A stretch of DNA of 64,000 nt from Butyrivibrio sp. (GTDB taxonomy: Bacteria > Bacillota > Clostridia > Lachnospirales > Lachnospiraceae). How positions within the stretch are numbered: position 1 is the stretch's first letter; each line of letters begins with the position of its first letter. Below are positions 1-8,935 of the stretch, piece by piece. The notes beneath the pieces were generated by a model that worked only from the letters and a program-made list of their open reading frames with translations, did not search any database and was not told the origin of the DNA. The position numbers and the translations under genes are program-made. The stretch spans positions 44,345 to 108,344 of the forward strand of contig JAKVKH010000006.1 of NCBI GenBank assembly GCA_022486625.1, read 5' to 3'.

Positions 1-424
1 TACGCAGAGGAACAAAACAGTGGTCCAGCAGAGTATTCAGAAAGACGGACATGAATATGAAGACCATCAGGAGAATATCATCATAACGGTTCCATATGAC
101 GCGGTATTCCCTGATTTTCATAAAGCGTTCAATCAGGTAATAGGCAGAGAGAAAGAACAGAATAGAGGTACTGGAAAATACCAGTTCATAAAAACTTTCC
201 ACTACCCGACAGGTTTCAAGGTTAATGATTTTTCCCTTTTTTTTTCGATGGACATCCGCTGGAAGTGAATGTCTGAGGTCTTCATCCTGATCACTCAGAC
301 GCTGTGCATGTCTGGCATCCAGAAAAATGAGCAGCAGCACAATGATCAGTCCGATGAAGGCAACGATCAGAAACCAGCCGGCATTTTTCCAGTCGAGGTA
401 ATGTGAAACATATTTGTTATTCAT
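1..424 (-). CDS. Partial membrane protein of unknown function, cut by the left window edge
   Basis: This gene is absent from the ORF track because it has no stop inside the window. Read on the minus strand from ATG at 424, it stays open to base 1 (about 141 codons) and begins MNNKYVSHYLDWKNAGW. The start has an AGAGGA-type ribosome binding site about 10 nt upstream. One hydrophobic segment (residues about 17-34) is followed by a charged stretch with HRKKKGK, then two more hydrophobic segments, so it is an integral membrane protein. It is divergent from the ABC exporter operon at 565. The TTGTTATAACAA palindrome lies just upstream. I do not recognise the family. The plus-strand ORF 20..268 is its shadow. 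Confidence 0.75.
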   Translation of the reverse strand, partial: MNNKYVSHYLDWKNAGWFLIVAFIGLIIVLLLIFLDARHAQRLSDQDEDLRHSLPADVHRKKKGKIINLETCRVVESFYELVFSSTSILFFLSAYYLIERFMKIREYRVIWNRYDDILLMVFIFMSVFLNTLLDHCFVPLR

Positions 425-450
425 GACAGAAAATCCTCTTTTCATTCAAA

Positions 451-462
451 TTGTTATAACAA
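451..462. promoter_or_regulatory. Perfect 12-bp palindrome TTGTTATAACAA between divergent genes
   Basis: The palindrome lies between the leftward membrane-protein gene (start 424) and the rightward ABC exporter gene, about 27 bp upstream of the leftward start. It is a candidate repressor operator or promoter element for either gene. No regulator is encoded next to it in the window. Confidence 0.3.
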
Positions 463-564
463 CGCATAAGTATATCACTTTAAAACGCAATATGGATATG
501 CAGGACAGACATTTAAGGAATATTAAGAAAATAGACTGTAAAATCTGATACAATAAGAAAAGAT

Positions 565-2367
565 ATGTGTGGCAGGAAAAGTTATTTTCCAAAGGAAATG
601 GAAATCAGTATGAAAAGAGAAATTACGAGGGTAGAGCATCCGGATCATATTTTGTCGTATTTCAGGCTGGAAACAGGGCCGCTTGCGATTGTCACAGTAT
701 CCGGAATTATTTATAACGTGGGGATGACAGCAGGCCCTTATTTTGAAGGCCAGCTGGCACAGTGCCTTTATGATATTATGAAAGGCCGCAGAACATTACA
801 GGATATGCTGATGCTTGCAGGAACTTATCTGGCAGTGATTTTTCTGGTACAGCTGATGCGCTGCCTGAAGCGTTTTTATGTGCGCAGGTTTGCTAATGAT
901 ACGAGTCGGAATATGCGGCATATGCTATACAACAGTCTGGTTAATATGAGCAGAGCACAGCTGGAGCAGGAAAACCTGGGAAGCATCATGACCAAGGCCG
1001 TAGGAGATGTGGATGCCTGTGTCGAGGGCATGCGGAAATTCACGACGGAGGTCTTTGATACCGGAGTTGTGCTGGTAGCTTATCTTGTGATGCTCTTTGG
1101 CTATGATTATCGTCTGGCCTTTATGTCCTGCGGCTTTACGCTGGCCGCGTATTTTATTGCCGGTAGACTTAAAAACGTGGTGACTTCCTACAGCGCAGCT
1201 TACCGTAAAAGTGCCGGACTTCTGAATCAGGCGACAATGGATCGTGTTTCCAATGAGATTACCTACAGGGTTTATGGTTGTGAAACACAGCGGGATGAGG
1301 CATATGAAATCAGGCTGAAAGATTATGAAAAACGGGCGGTCAGAGCGAATCTCTGGGAAAGTACCATGCAGCCTCTGTATAATATTATTTCCATGTGCGG
1401 AGTGGTGCTGATTATTTTCTTCGGCGCCCGCAATGTAGCGGGGCAGGGCTGGACAAGCTGGAATATTGCTGCATTTACGACCTTTATGAGCTGTTTTGCC
1501 AAAATGGCACTGAAGTCGTCAAAGGCAGCAAAGCTCTTTAATGCAGTGCAGAAAGCGAAGGTATCATGGAAGAGAATCCGTCCGCTGATGAAGGAATATG
1601 TGGAAAAAAGTACAGATTCAGAAATTGATTTCAAAGCGCAGGAGGCACTTTCTGTTTCTCATCTGCAGGTTGGAAAGCCGGATGGTACACAGATTTTTTC
1701 TGATGTCAGTTTCTGTGCAGAGCCGGGACAGATCATCGGGATCACGGGACCTGTGGCATGCGGAAAGTCCACACTGGGCAAGGTGCTCATCGGAGAGATC
1801 CCCTATGAAGGCAGTATCATGGTCGGAGACAGAGAACTTTCATCTCTGAGTGAGTATGAACGCAGCAGACTGGTGTCCTATATGGGACATCAGCCGGAAC
1901 TGATGAGCGATACGATCGAAGAAAATATCCGTCTGGGAGAGGAAAAAGAGACAGACGGTTTTCTGAAAGCGGTATGTATGGAGGAAGATCTGCAGCAGAT
2001 GCCGCAAAAGGTAAAGACACACGTCGGGAACGGAGGCGTTCGTCTGTCGGGCGGGCAGCAGGCTCGTGTGGCACTTGCCAGAACACTGTATCATGAAGGA
2101 CAGATTCTGGTACTGGATGATCCATTTTCTGCAGTGGACAGAAAGACGGAAGCAGAAATCTTCCGTAATCTGAAAAAAATTGCGGAAGGGAAGACTGTGC
2201 TTCTGATTTCGCACAGGCTGTGGCTGTTTCCGCAGACTGATCGGGTACTGTTTATGGAAAACGGGCACACATTGTATGCACCGCATGAGGAAATGCTGAA
2301 AAAAAGCGATGATTATGCGCAGCTGTATCGGATGCAGATGGCAGGAGGTACAGAAGATGCAGAATAA
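565..2367 (+). CDS. ABC exporter subunit, fused permease and ATPase (degenerate-site half)
   Basis: This is a half-transporter of the multidrug/peptide exporter type: an N-terminal six-helix membrane domain (about residues 20-330) fused to a nucleotide-binding domain. The NBD shows Walker A GPVACGKST (about 395), the signature LSGGQQ (about 494), Walker B LVLDDPFSAVD (about 515) and the switch His in ISHR. The residue after the Walker B Asp is Asp instead of the catalytic Glu, as in one half of heterodimeric exporters. Its stop overlaps the next gene by 11 bp, so the two subunits are translationally coupled. The start is uncertain: ATG at 565, or the in-frame ATG at 610 (MKREITRV), which follows an AAGGAA stretch. 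The substrate cannot be read from sequence. Confidence 0.9.
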   Translation: MCGRKSYFPKEMEISMKREITRVEHPDHILSYFRLETGPLAIVTVSGIIYNVGMTAGPYFEGQLAQCLYDIMKGRRTLQDMLMLAGTYLAVIFLVQLMRCLKRFYVRRFANDTSRNMRHMLYNSLVNMSRAQLEQENLGSIMTKAVGDVDACVEGMRKFTTEVFDTGVVLVAYLVMLFGYDYRLAFMSCGFTLAAYFIAGRLKNVVTSYSAAYRKSAGLLNQATMDRVSNEITYRVYGCETQRDEAYEIRLKDYEKRAVRANLWESTMQPLYNIISMCGVVLIIFFGARNVAGQGWTSWNIAAFTTFMSCFAKMALKSSKAAKLFNAVQKAKVSWKRIRPLMKEYVEKSTDSEIDFKAQEALSVSHLQVGKPDGTQIFSDVSFCAEPGQIIGITGPVACGKSTLGKVLIGEIPYEGSIMVGDRELSSLSEYERSRLVSYMGHQPELMSDTIEENIRLGEEKETDGFLKAVCMEEDLQQMPQKVKTHVGNGGVRLSGGQQARVALARTLYHEGQILVLDDPFSAVDRKTEAEIFRNLKKIAEGKTVLLISHRLWLFPQTDRVLFMENGHTLYAPHEEMLKKSDDYAQLYRMQMAGGTEDAE

Positions 2368-4030
2368 ATATGGACTGAAAACTGTACTTGGGAAAATTAT
2401 CCGTGGATCCGGAGCGATGACGTTTCTGATGTTGGTACTGATTATCGGTGCTGTGGTATCTGCGCTTTTCCCGCCGCTTGTACTTGAGAAAATTGTAAAC
2501 TGTCTTACGGCAGGTCAGGGCGTTTCACTTCTGATGGCAATCGAATATTTTGCACTGATTGCGGTTTCCGGAGTAATGGAATCCGGACAGAATGTCATGA
2601 TTACTGTTTTCGGGCAGAAGGTTACACACGGCCTTCGAAGTGAGATGTGTGATAAACTGCGCCGCCTTCCGGCAGCATATTATACGGCAAATGAAGCAGG
2701 CAAGATCACATCCAGGTTCGTAAATGATGTGGATACCATTGATACTCTTTTTACGGATGGTATCATCGGTATGTTTGCGGATGCCTGCAAGATCGTCAGT
2801 ATTCTTGCGGTAATATTCTGGCTGAGCAGAGGACTGGGAATTCTGCTGTTGATTGTGACGCCGCTCCTGTTCCTTATGACCAGAGCTTTTCAGAAGAAAA
2901 TGCTGGACGCACAGATGGAAAACAGGGTAGCTGTGGCGAAGGTGAATAATCATGTGCCGGAGACCATTCAGAATATCCGCATGATTCACACATTGTTCCG
3001 GCAGAAATACATGGAGCGCAGATATGACGAATATATACAGGAAAGTTACCGTGCAACGGATAAAACCAATCTGTACGATTCTGTATATTCTCCGATTATT
3101 ATTTTTACCGGTTCCTGTGTGACGGCGGTCATGATGATATGCGCGGCCATGGGCGGAGGAATGCGTGAATTTTTCGGCGTGTCCGTCGGAACTGCGGTTG
3201 CCATGATTTCCTATGTCAGCAGAGTATTTGATCCGCTTGAGAGTATCGGTATGGAGATTCAGAGTATTCAGTCAGCGGTGGCAGGTGTGAAGCGCATGAA
3301 TGAATTTCTGAGAGAAGAAGAGCGCCCGGAAGCCGGAAAAAAAGCAGAAGATGGGAAAGAAGACGCAGGCGGACAGAATCCGGAAGATGGGATCCGTTTT
3401 TCTGATGTGACTTTCCGCTATGGAACGGATCAGCCTGTATTTGAACATCTTGATTTTACAGTGGCGAAGGGAGAGCATGTGACCTTCGTCGGCAGGACGG
3501 GTGCCGGTAAGAGTACAGTGTTCAGACTTCTGCTGGGACTCTATGTGCCGGAAGCAGGGAACATAAGTGTTTTCGGAACCAAAGCTCTGGAAATTCCGGA
3601 TGGCAGTAAAAGAAAGCTTTTTGGCTATGTGGAGCAGAAGTTCAGTCCGGTAAACGGAAGTGTTGCAGAGCAGATTTCGCTATATGATCCGGAGATTACC
3701 GGCGTGCAGATTCAGAAGGCGGCAGAACTGACAGGACTTCATGAAGTGATTACCGCATTGCCGAAAGGATATGATACGCAGATCGCAGATGCAACGTTTT
3801 CACAGGGGCAGTATCAGCTGCTCTCGATTGCAAGGGCGGTTGCAGCACAGCCGCAGATCCTGTTGCTGGATGAAATTACGGCGGATCTTGACAGTGATAC
3901 GGAGAAACGTGTACTGGAAGCACTTGAACGTGCAGGCGCCGGCAGAACGGTGCTGTCTATTTCACACAGACTGCAGGAATATACAGGGAATCAGAGACTG
4001 ATTACGATAGGTCAGCAGGTCGTGCAATGA
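2357..4030 (+). CDS. ABC exporter subunit, fused permease and ATPase (catalytic-site half)
   Basis: This is the second half-transporter, 557 aa from ATG 2357, chosen over the ORF-track start because AGGAGG lies 8 nt upstream. It has an N-terminal membrane domain and an NBD with Walker A GRTGAGKST (about 379), Walker B ILLLDEITADLD with the catalytic Glu, and ISHR. Its signature is FSQGQ instead of LSGGQ. The defects of the two subunits are complementary: the first lacks the Glu and this one lacks a canonical signature. One composite ATP site should therefore be active and the other degenerate, as in known heterodimeric exporters. A charged EEERPEAGKKAEDGKEDAGG linker precedes the NBD. Confidence 0.92.
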   Translation: MQNKYGLKTVLGKIIRGSGAMTFLMLVLIIGAVVSALFPPLVLEKIVNCLTAGQGVSLLMAIEYFALIAVSGVMESGQNVMITVFGQKVTHGLRSEMCDKLRRLPAAYYTANEAGKITSRFVNDVDTIDTLFTDGIIGMFADACKIVSILAVIFWLSRGLGILLLIVTPLLFLMTRAFQKKMLDAQMENRVAVAKVNNHVPETIQNIRMIHTLFRQKYMERRYDEYIQESYRATDKTNLYDSVYSPIIIFTGSCVTAVMMICAAMGGGMREFFGVSVGTAVAMISYVSRVFDPLESIGMEIQSIQSAVAGVKRMNEFLREEERPEAGKKAEDGKEDAGGQNPEDGIRFSDVTFRYGTDQPVFEHLDFTVAKGEHVTFVGRTGAGKSTVFRLLLGLYVPEAGNISVFGTKALEIPDGSKRKLFGYVEQKFSPVNGSVAEQISLYDPEITGVQIQKAAELTGLHEVITALPKGYDTQIADATFSQGQYQLLSIARAVAAQPQILLLDEITADLDSDTEKRVLEALERAGAGRTVLSISHRLQEYTGNQRLITIGQQVVQ

Positions 4031-4074
4031 GAAAGTTCTGTAACATAAGTAAATATTGAAGTAAGGATGTCATA

Positions 4075-5475
4075 ATGCTTTTTTCGAGTCTGATTTTTAT
4101 TTTTCGCTTTCTGATTATTTTTATGTTGATTTATTTCCTGACACCGGAGAGATACCGGAATATTGTGCTTTTTGCAGGAAGTATCGTGTTCTATGCAGCG
4201 GGGGAACCGCGGTTTGTATTTATCATGCTGGGTTCGGTCTGTCTGAATTATGTTTTTTATCTTCTGATCAGAAAGAGTGGGGCGGGTAGCCGGAAGCTCT
4301 TTCTGATTCTGATGCTGCTTTTTAATTTCGCACTTCTGTTTGTATTCAAATACTGGGATTTTGCGGCGGAGACACTGACAACGATTTTCGGGCATCCGCT
4401 GATGCCGGTACTGAAACTGGTATTGCCACTCGGCATCAGTTTCTATACGTTTCAGATTGTATCGCTCCAGGCAGACAGTTATATGGCACTTCAAAACGGT
4501 CAGGAGACAAGGCAGATTTCATTTCTGACTTTTGCCACCTATATTATCATGTTTCCACAGCTGGTGGCAGGACCGATTCTGAAATATGATGAAGTGGCAT
4601 CAGAAATGGAGCACAGGATCTGTTCGGCAGAAAAAGCGGAGGATGGGTTCAAACTGTTCATTTTCGGGCTGGCATTGAAAGTGCTCCTGGCGAATAAAAT
4701 CGGAACACTCTGGTCAACCATCTGTATGGCGGGAATGGATGCTTTGTCAGCGCCGATGGCATGGCTTGGTGCTTTTGCCTATTCGTTTCAGATCTATTTT
4801 GATTTCTGGGGCTATTCGCTGATGGCAATGGGACTTGGAGAAATGTTGGGATTCTATTTTCCGGAGAATTTCCATGATCCTTATCTTGCCAGAACAATGA
4901 CCGGTTTCTGGCGCAGATGGCATATCACGCTGGGACGCTGGTTCAGAGAATATGTATATATCCCAATGGGCGGCAGCAGATGCAGTCGGGAAAGGACATT
5001 CCGGAACATCCTGATTGTATGGGCATTGACGGGACTCTGGCATGGCGCCAGCTGGAATTTCGTATTGTGGGGTCTGACATTCTTTGTGCTGATTTCACTG
5101 GAAAAGGCTTTTTATGGAAAATATCTTGAAAAGAACGCTGTGCTCGGTCATCTGTATATGATTCTGCTGATTCCGGTGACATGGGTGATTTTTGCCATTA
5201 CGGATTTTACGGATCTTTTGTCTTATCTTCGTTGTATGATCGGGATGCCGCCGGCAGGAGTTCTGACGGGGGCAGATCAGCTCTTTCGGTATCTGCGGCA
5301 GTACGGATTGCTTCTGGGATTCTGTGTCCTTTTTTCAACGGCAATACCGATGATGCTGTATCAGAAGTACAGGAAGCACTGGTGGATGCTGCTTACCTTA
5401 TTTGCGGCATTTGTATTTTCTGTATATGAAATTGCAAACGGAAGCAGTAATCCGTTTCTGTATTTCCGTTTCTGA
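4075..5475 (+). CDS. MBOAT-family membrane O-acyltransferase (AlgI/DltB/PatA type)
   Basis: This 466-aa polytopic protein of the membrane-bound O-acyltransferase family has many hydrophobic helices from the N-terminus (MLFSSLIFIFRFLIIF). It carries the family motifs FWRRWHITLGRWFREYVYIP and, near residue 320, LTGLWHGASWNF, which holds the invariant catalytic His. Such proteins move acetyl or acyl groups across the membrane for O-acylation of exported polymers. The next gene is a membrane-anchored SGNH protein. This matches the MBOAT plus SGNH partnership of the PatA/PatB and AlgI/AlgJ-X systems, so I infer cell-surface polysaccharide O-acetylation. The polymer is not identifiable here. Confidence 0.93.
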   Translation: MLFSSLIFIFRFLIIFMLIYFLTPERYRNIVLFAGSIVFYAAGEPRFVFIMLGSVCLNYVFYLLIRKSGAGSRKLFLILMLLFNFALLFVFKYWDFAAETLTTIFGHPLMPVLKLVLPLGISFYTFQIVSLQADSYMALQNGQETRQISFLTFATYIIMFPQLVAGPILKYDEVASEMEHRICSAEKAEDGFKLFIFGLALKVLLANKIGTLWSTICMAGMDALSAPMAWLGAFAYSFQIYFDFWGYSLMAMGLGEMLGFYFPENFHDPYLARTMTGFWRRWHITLGRWFREYVYIPMGGSRCSRERTFRNILIVWALTGLWHGASWNFVLWGLTFFVLISLEKAFYGKYLEKNAVLGHLYMILLIPVTWVIFAITDFTDLLSYLRCMIGMPPAGVLTGADQLFRYLRQYGLLLGFCVLFSTAIPMMLYQKYRKHWWMLLTLFAAFVFSVYEIANGSSNPFLYFRF

Positions 5476-5531
5476 TTTCCGGCGGTTTCAGAGAAATAAT
5501 GTTATGAATAATGAATTGAGGCTTAAGTTGA

Positions 5532-6653
5532 ATGGCTGATAAAAGCAGAGATAAGGAAGAATTAAAAAGGGGAATCAGAAGGATGTGGCACAGATGCCCG
5601 CTTCTGATGGGAACCATCTGTATATTTACGGTGGCGGGGATTATGGGTGCGGCAAAGACTGCGCTGACAACTCCTGTACCGGTAGGAAAATATCTTGCAG
5701 ATCATCTGACATCGCCATGCTGGAGTGATCTCACGGCAATGGCAGAGGAAGTACCGGAGCCGGATGCCGTATCAGCGGATGCATCCGCATCAGTAAAACC
5801 TTCAAAGCAGGAGAAAGATACCACAGGGGAAGTGTCAGGAGAAAAGAATACCGGGACAGCAAAAAAAACAGTGTCTGCTGACAGCAGTACGGCACTGGCA
5901 GCAGGAGTGGCTTCCTCAGATGCAGATATTGCAGGAGAGGGCGATTCTGCAGGGCAGATTATTGGTGTAACGAAGTTTGTTTCTTATACACCGGTAAAGG
6001 TCAGTTCCAGATATTATAAGGATGCCGGCAAGACTGCGTTGACCACAGAGTATCCCTACAGTGAAGTAAAGGCGGACTATTTCTCTGATGCTTTGTTTAT
6101 CGGGGATTCCAGAACACTCGGGCTTCATGATTATTCCGGTTGGAAGGATAAGGCAGATTTCTTCTGTGATAATGGTTTTTCTGCATATCAGTGGGTGAAG
6201 GATGGCAAGGCGGTAAATCAGAAGACAGGGAAAACAGTTGATCTTCAGAGTGCTATTTCCGGAAAAAAGTATGGGAAGATTTATCTGATGGTTGGCATGA
6301 ATGATCTCGGCTACGGAACTACGGATCTGTATGTATCTGATATGAAAAAAATGCTTGCCATGCTTGAAAAAGCACAGCCGCAGGCCATCATATATCTGAT
6401 GGGCAATCTTCATATGGCAGCCTCCAAAAGTGATATGAAGGGTGTCTACAATAATATCAGTCTGAATGCCAAAAATGTGGCGATGGCTTCCCTTGCAGAC
6501 GGAACCCGAATCTTTTATCTGGATGTCAATCCGTTGTTTACGGATAAGAACGGATATCTGAAGGATGAACTTACCTTTGACGGATTTCATCTTTATGCCC
6601 AAGGCTATCAGGAGTGGGCGGATTATATCAGAAAGCACGGAATCGTCAGGTGA
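5532..6653 (+). CDS. Membrane-anchored SGNH/GDSL-type hydrolase, probable O-acetyltransferase partner
   Basis: The 373-aa protein has an N-terminal membrane anchor (about residues 28-45). An extended Ser/Ala/Lys/Thr-rich linker reaches to about residue 150, and a C-terminal SGNH domain follows. Visible blocks are LFIGDSRTLGL (nucleophile Ser in GDSR), MVGMNDLG (Gly and Asn of the oxyanion hole) and DGFHLYAQGY (Asp and His). With the upstream MBOAT protein it forms a plausible two-component O-acetylation unit, the MBOAT supplying acetyl groups and this domain transferring them outside the cell. An esterase role is the alternative. A GAGGC ribosome binding site supports ATG 5532. Confidence 0.85.
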   Translation: MADKSRDKEELKRGIRRMWHRCPLLMGTICIFTVAGIMGAAKTALTTPVPVGKYLADHLTSPCWSDLTAMAEEVPEPDAVSADASASVKPSKQEKDTTGEVSGEKNTGTAKKTVSADSSTALAAGVASSDADIAGEGDSAGQIIGVTKFVSYTPVKVSSRYYKDAGKTALTTEYPYSEVKADYFSDALFIGDSRTLGLHDYSGWKDKADFFCDNGFSAYQWVKDGKAVNQKTGKTVDLQSAISGKKYGKIYLMVGMNDLGYGTTDLYVSDMKKMLAMLEKAQPQAIIYLMGNLHMAASKSDMKGVYNNISLNAKNVAMASLADGTRIFYLDVNPLFTDKNGYLKDELTFDGFHLYAQGYQEWADYIRKHGIVR

Positions 6654-6739
6654 AACGTTATGGCACGGATGACAGTAAAGCAAAAATAGAATATAATGAG
6701 CCGTAAGATCAAAGGAAAAAGACGGGAAGTAAAAGAGCA

Positions 6740-7435
6740 ATGAAAGAATCAGCAGGTACAAAATTAATCAGGATTTTTTCCGGCAAACAGATGTCGGAAG
6801 CATTTATCAACAGTATATTTCTGGCACTGTCCGGTGGATTTCAGGATGCCTACACTTATTTTACCAGAAATGAAGTTTTCTCCAATGCGCAGACCGGCAA
6901 TGTGGTGCTGATGAGTCAGCATTTCATGAAAGGACAGTGGGCACAGGGACTTCGTTATCTGCTGCCGATATTGGCATTTGCAGGAGGCGTTTTTGTAGCG
7001 GAAACTGTTCAGGGCAGATATAAGTTTGCACAGAAGCTTCATTGGAGACAGGGAATTTTGCTGGCAGAGATCCTGATTCTGGTATTGGTAGGCTTTATTC
7101 CTGGAAACTGTAATACGCTGGCGACAATTCTGGTATCTTTTTCCTGTGCAATGCAGGTGCAGAGTTTCCGTAAGGTGAAGGGGTATTCCTATGCCAGTAC
7201 AATGTGCATTGGGAATCTTCGCAGCGGGACAGCAGCATTGTCACTGTATGCAAGGGAAAAGAACCGTGATCAGCTCAGGCAGGCAATGTACTATTTTGGT
7301 GTTATTCTGTTTTTTGCACTTGGAGCGGGAATCGGCGGTGTGCTGTCGGAATGCTTCGGCTTTCATGCAATATGGATTTCCAGTGGCCTTCTGGCGGTCA
7401 GCTTTCTGCTGATGTTCCTGGAAAAACTGAAATGA
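6740..7435 (+). CDS. YoaK/DUF1275 family membrane protein
   Basis: This 231-aa integral membrane protein has the family opening LSGGFQDAYTYFTRNEVFSNAQTGN (quoted in parts: LSGGFQDAYTYF, NAQTGNVVLMS). About six hydrophobic segments follow, including the conserved AMQVQSFRKVKGYSYASTMC stretch. The biochemical function of DUF1275 is not established and a transport role is only presumed. It lies 87 bp after the SGNH gene and 15 bp before the DUF512 gene, so it may be co-transcribed with either. Confidence 0.85.
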   Translation: MKESAGTKLIRIFSGKQMSEAFINSIFLALSGGFQDAYTYFTRNEVFSNAQTGNVVLMSQHFMKGQWAQGLRYLLPILAFAGGVFVAETVQGRYKFAQKLHWRQGILLAEILILVLVGFIPGNCNTLATILVSFSCAMQVQSFRKVKGYSYASTMCIGNLRSGTAALSLYAREKNRDQLRQAMYYFGVILFFALGAGIGGVLSECFGFHAIWISSGLLAVSFLLMFLEKLK

Positions 7436-7450
7436 TAAAGGTGAAATTTC

Positions 7451-8935
7451 GTGAATAAAAATGAACATGTGATAAAAACTGTATATGATGGCTCCATAGC
7501 ACAGGAAATGGAGATTGAACCCGGAGATGTTTTACTGTCCATTAATGGAGAGGAAGTGGAAGATGTCTTTGACTACCGATATCTGATCAAGGACGAGAAT
7601 GTGGATGTGCTGATTCGCAAGCCATCAGGGGAAGAATGGGAACTGGAAATTGAGAAGGACTATGACGATGATCTGGGCATGGAATTTGATAATGCACTGA
7701 TGAGTGATTATCGTTCCTGCAGCAATAAATGTATCTTCTGTTTTATTGACCAGATGCCTCCGGGAATGAGGGAGACACTTTATTTCAAGGATGATGATTC
7801 AAGGCTTTCTTTTTTGCAGGGCAATTATATCACACTGACCAATATGGATGATAAAGCCGTAGACCGCATTATCAGAATGCAGCTGGCACCGATCAACATT
7901 TCGGTACAGACAACAAATCCTGAACTGCGCTGCAAAATGCTGAATAATCGTTTTGCAGGTGAGAAACTGAAATATCTGAAAAAGCTTTATGACGGTCATG
8001 TGGAAATGAATGGGCAGATTGTCTGCGTAAAAAATGTAAATGACGGCGAAGAGCTAAGACGCACCATCAACGATCTGATGCAGTATCTGCCGTTTATGCG
8101 AAGCGTATCGGTGGTTCCTGCCGGTATTACGAAATTCAGAAAGGGATTGTATCCGATTGAGCTTTTTGACAAAGAGGAAGCAGGCGCAGTTATAGATCTG
8201 ATCGAAAGTTATCAGCAGTCCTGCTATGAAAAATACGGTCTCCATTTTATTCATGCAAGTGATGAATGGTATATTACGGCAGGACGTGAGCTTCCCGAAG
8301 AAGAACGGTATGATGGCTATATTCAGCTGGAAAACGGTGTCGGCATGATGCGTTTGTTCATGACGGAATTTCAGGAGACACTGGAGGAAGCAGTGGAAGA
8401 TCCCGAATATCCGCAGAAAAAGGATACGTTCTGCAGAACGCTTACGCTTGCAAGCGGAAGACTGGCATATCCGGTAATCCGTGATGCTGCACAGAAAATG
8501 ATGGGGGCATTTCCGCAGATTAAAATTAATATATATGCAATCAGAAATGACTTTTTCGGAGAAACGATTACGGTATCAGGGCTGATCACAGGGCAGGATC
8601 TGGTAAAACAGATTCTGGAGCGCAGGGAGGCAGGAGAGGATCTGGGAGATGTACTGCAGATCCCGTCCAATATGCTGCGAATGGGAGAACAGGTCTTTCT
8701 GGATGATATGACGCTGCAGGAGGCGGAGCAGAAACTGAAGATGAAGGTAGTTCCGCAGGAGGAAGGCGGGAAAGCCTTTGTGGAGGCTGTTCTGAACCCG
8801 GATTACTGCATGAAGCGTGATAACAGTAATTTTGTATACATTAAGGCATTTGACCGTGATCATACGGAAGGAAAAGACAGCGAAGAGGCAGAAAAGAACG
8901 CTTGTCCGGAAAATGAAGATGGAACTGACAGATAG
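7451..8935 (+). CDS. DUF512-family radical SAM protein with N-terminal PDZ-like domain
   Basis: The 494-aa protein begins at GTG 7451, with AAAGGTGA at a good distance. Residues about 10-60 resemble a PDZ fold (EIEPGDVLLSINGEEVED). Then come the radical-SAM-type cluster CSNKCIFCFIDQMP (CxxxCxxC, about residue 90) and the DUF512 hallmark GMRETLYFKDDDSRLSFLQ. A long C-terminal DUF512 region follows. The family is widespread in Clostridia and its substrate is unknown. The 3' end overlaps the following ThrE-type gene by about 23 bp, so the two are probably translated together. Confidence 0.9.
   Translation: MNKNEHVIKTVYDGSIAQEMEIEPGDVLLSINGEEVEDVFDYRYLIKDENVDVLIRKPSGEEWELEIEKDYDDDLGMEFDNALMSDYRSCSNKCIFCFIDQMPPGMRETLYFKDDDSRLSFLQGNYITLTNMDDKAVDRIIRMQLAPINISVQTTNPELRCKMLNNRFAGEKLKYLKKLYDGHVEMNGQIVCVKNVNDGEELRRTINDLMQYLPFMRSVSVVPAGITKFRKGLYPIELFDKEEAGAVIDLIESYQQSCYEKYGLHFIHASDEWYITAGRELPEEERYDGYIQLENGVGMMRLFMTEFQETLEEAVEDPEYPQKKDTFCRTLTLASGRLAYPVIRDAAQKMMGAFPQIKINIYAIRNDFFGETITVSGLITGQDLVKQILERREAGEDLGDVLQIPSNMLRMGEQVFLDDMTLQEAEQKLKMKVVPQEEGGKAFVEAVLNPDYCMKRDNSNFVYIKAFDRDHTEGKDSEEAEKNACPENEDGTDR

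Noticed and set aside
20-268. 82-aa plus-strand ORF at the left edge
   Set aside because: It is antisense to the well-supported partial membrane protein gene (start 424), which has a ribosome binding site and hydrophobic helices.
5916-6761. 281-aa minus-strand ORF over the SGNH gene
   Set aside because: It is a shadow of the SGNH coding frame, without a ribosome binding site or recognisable domain.
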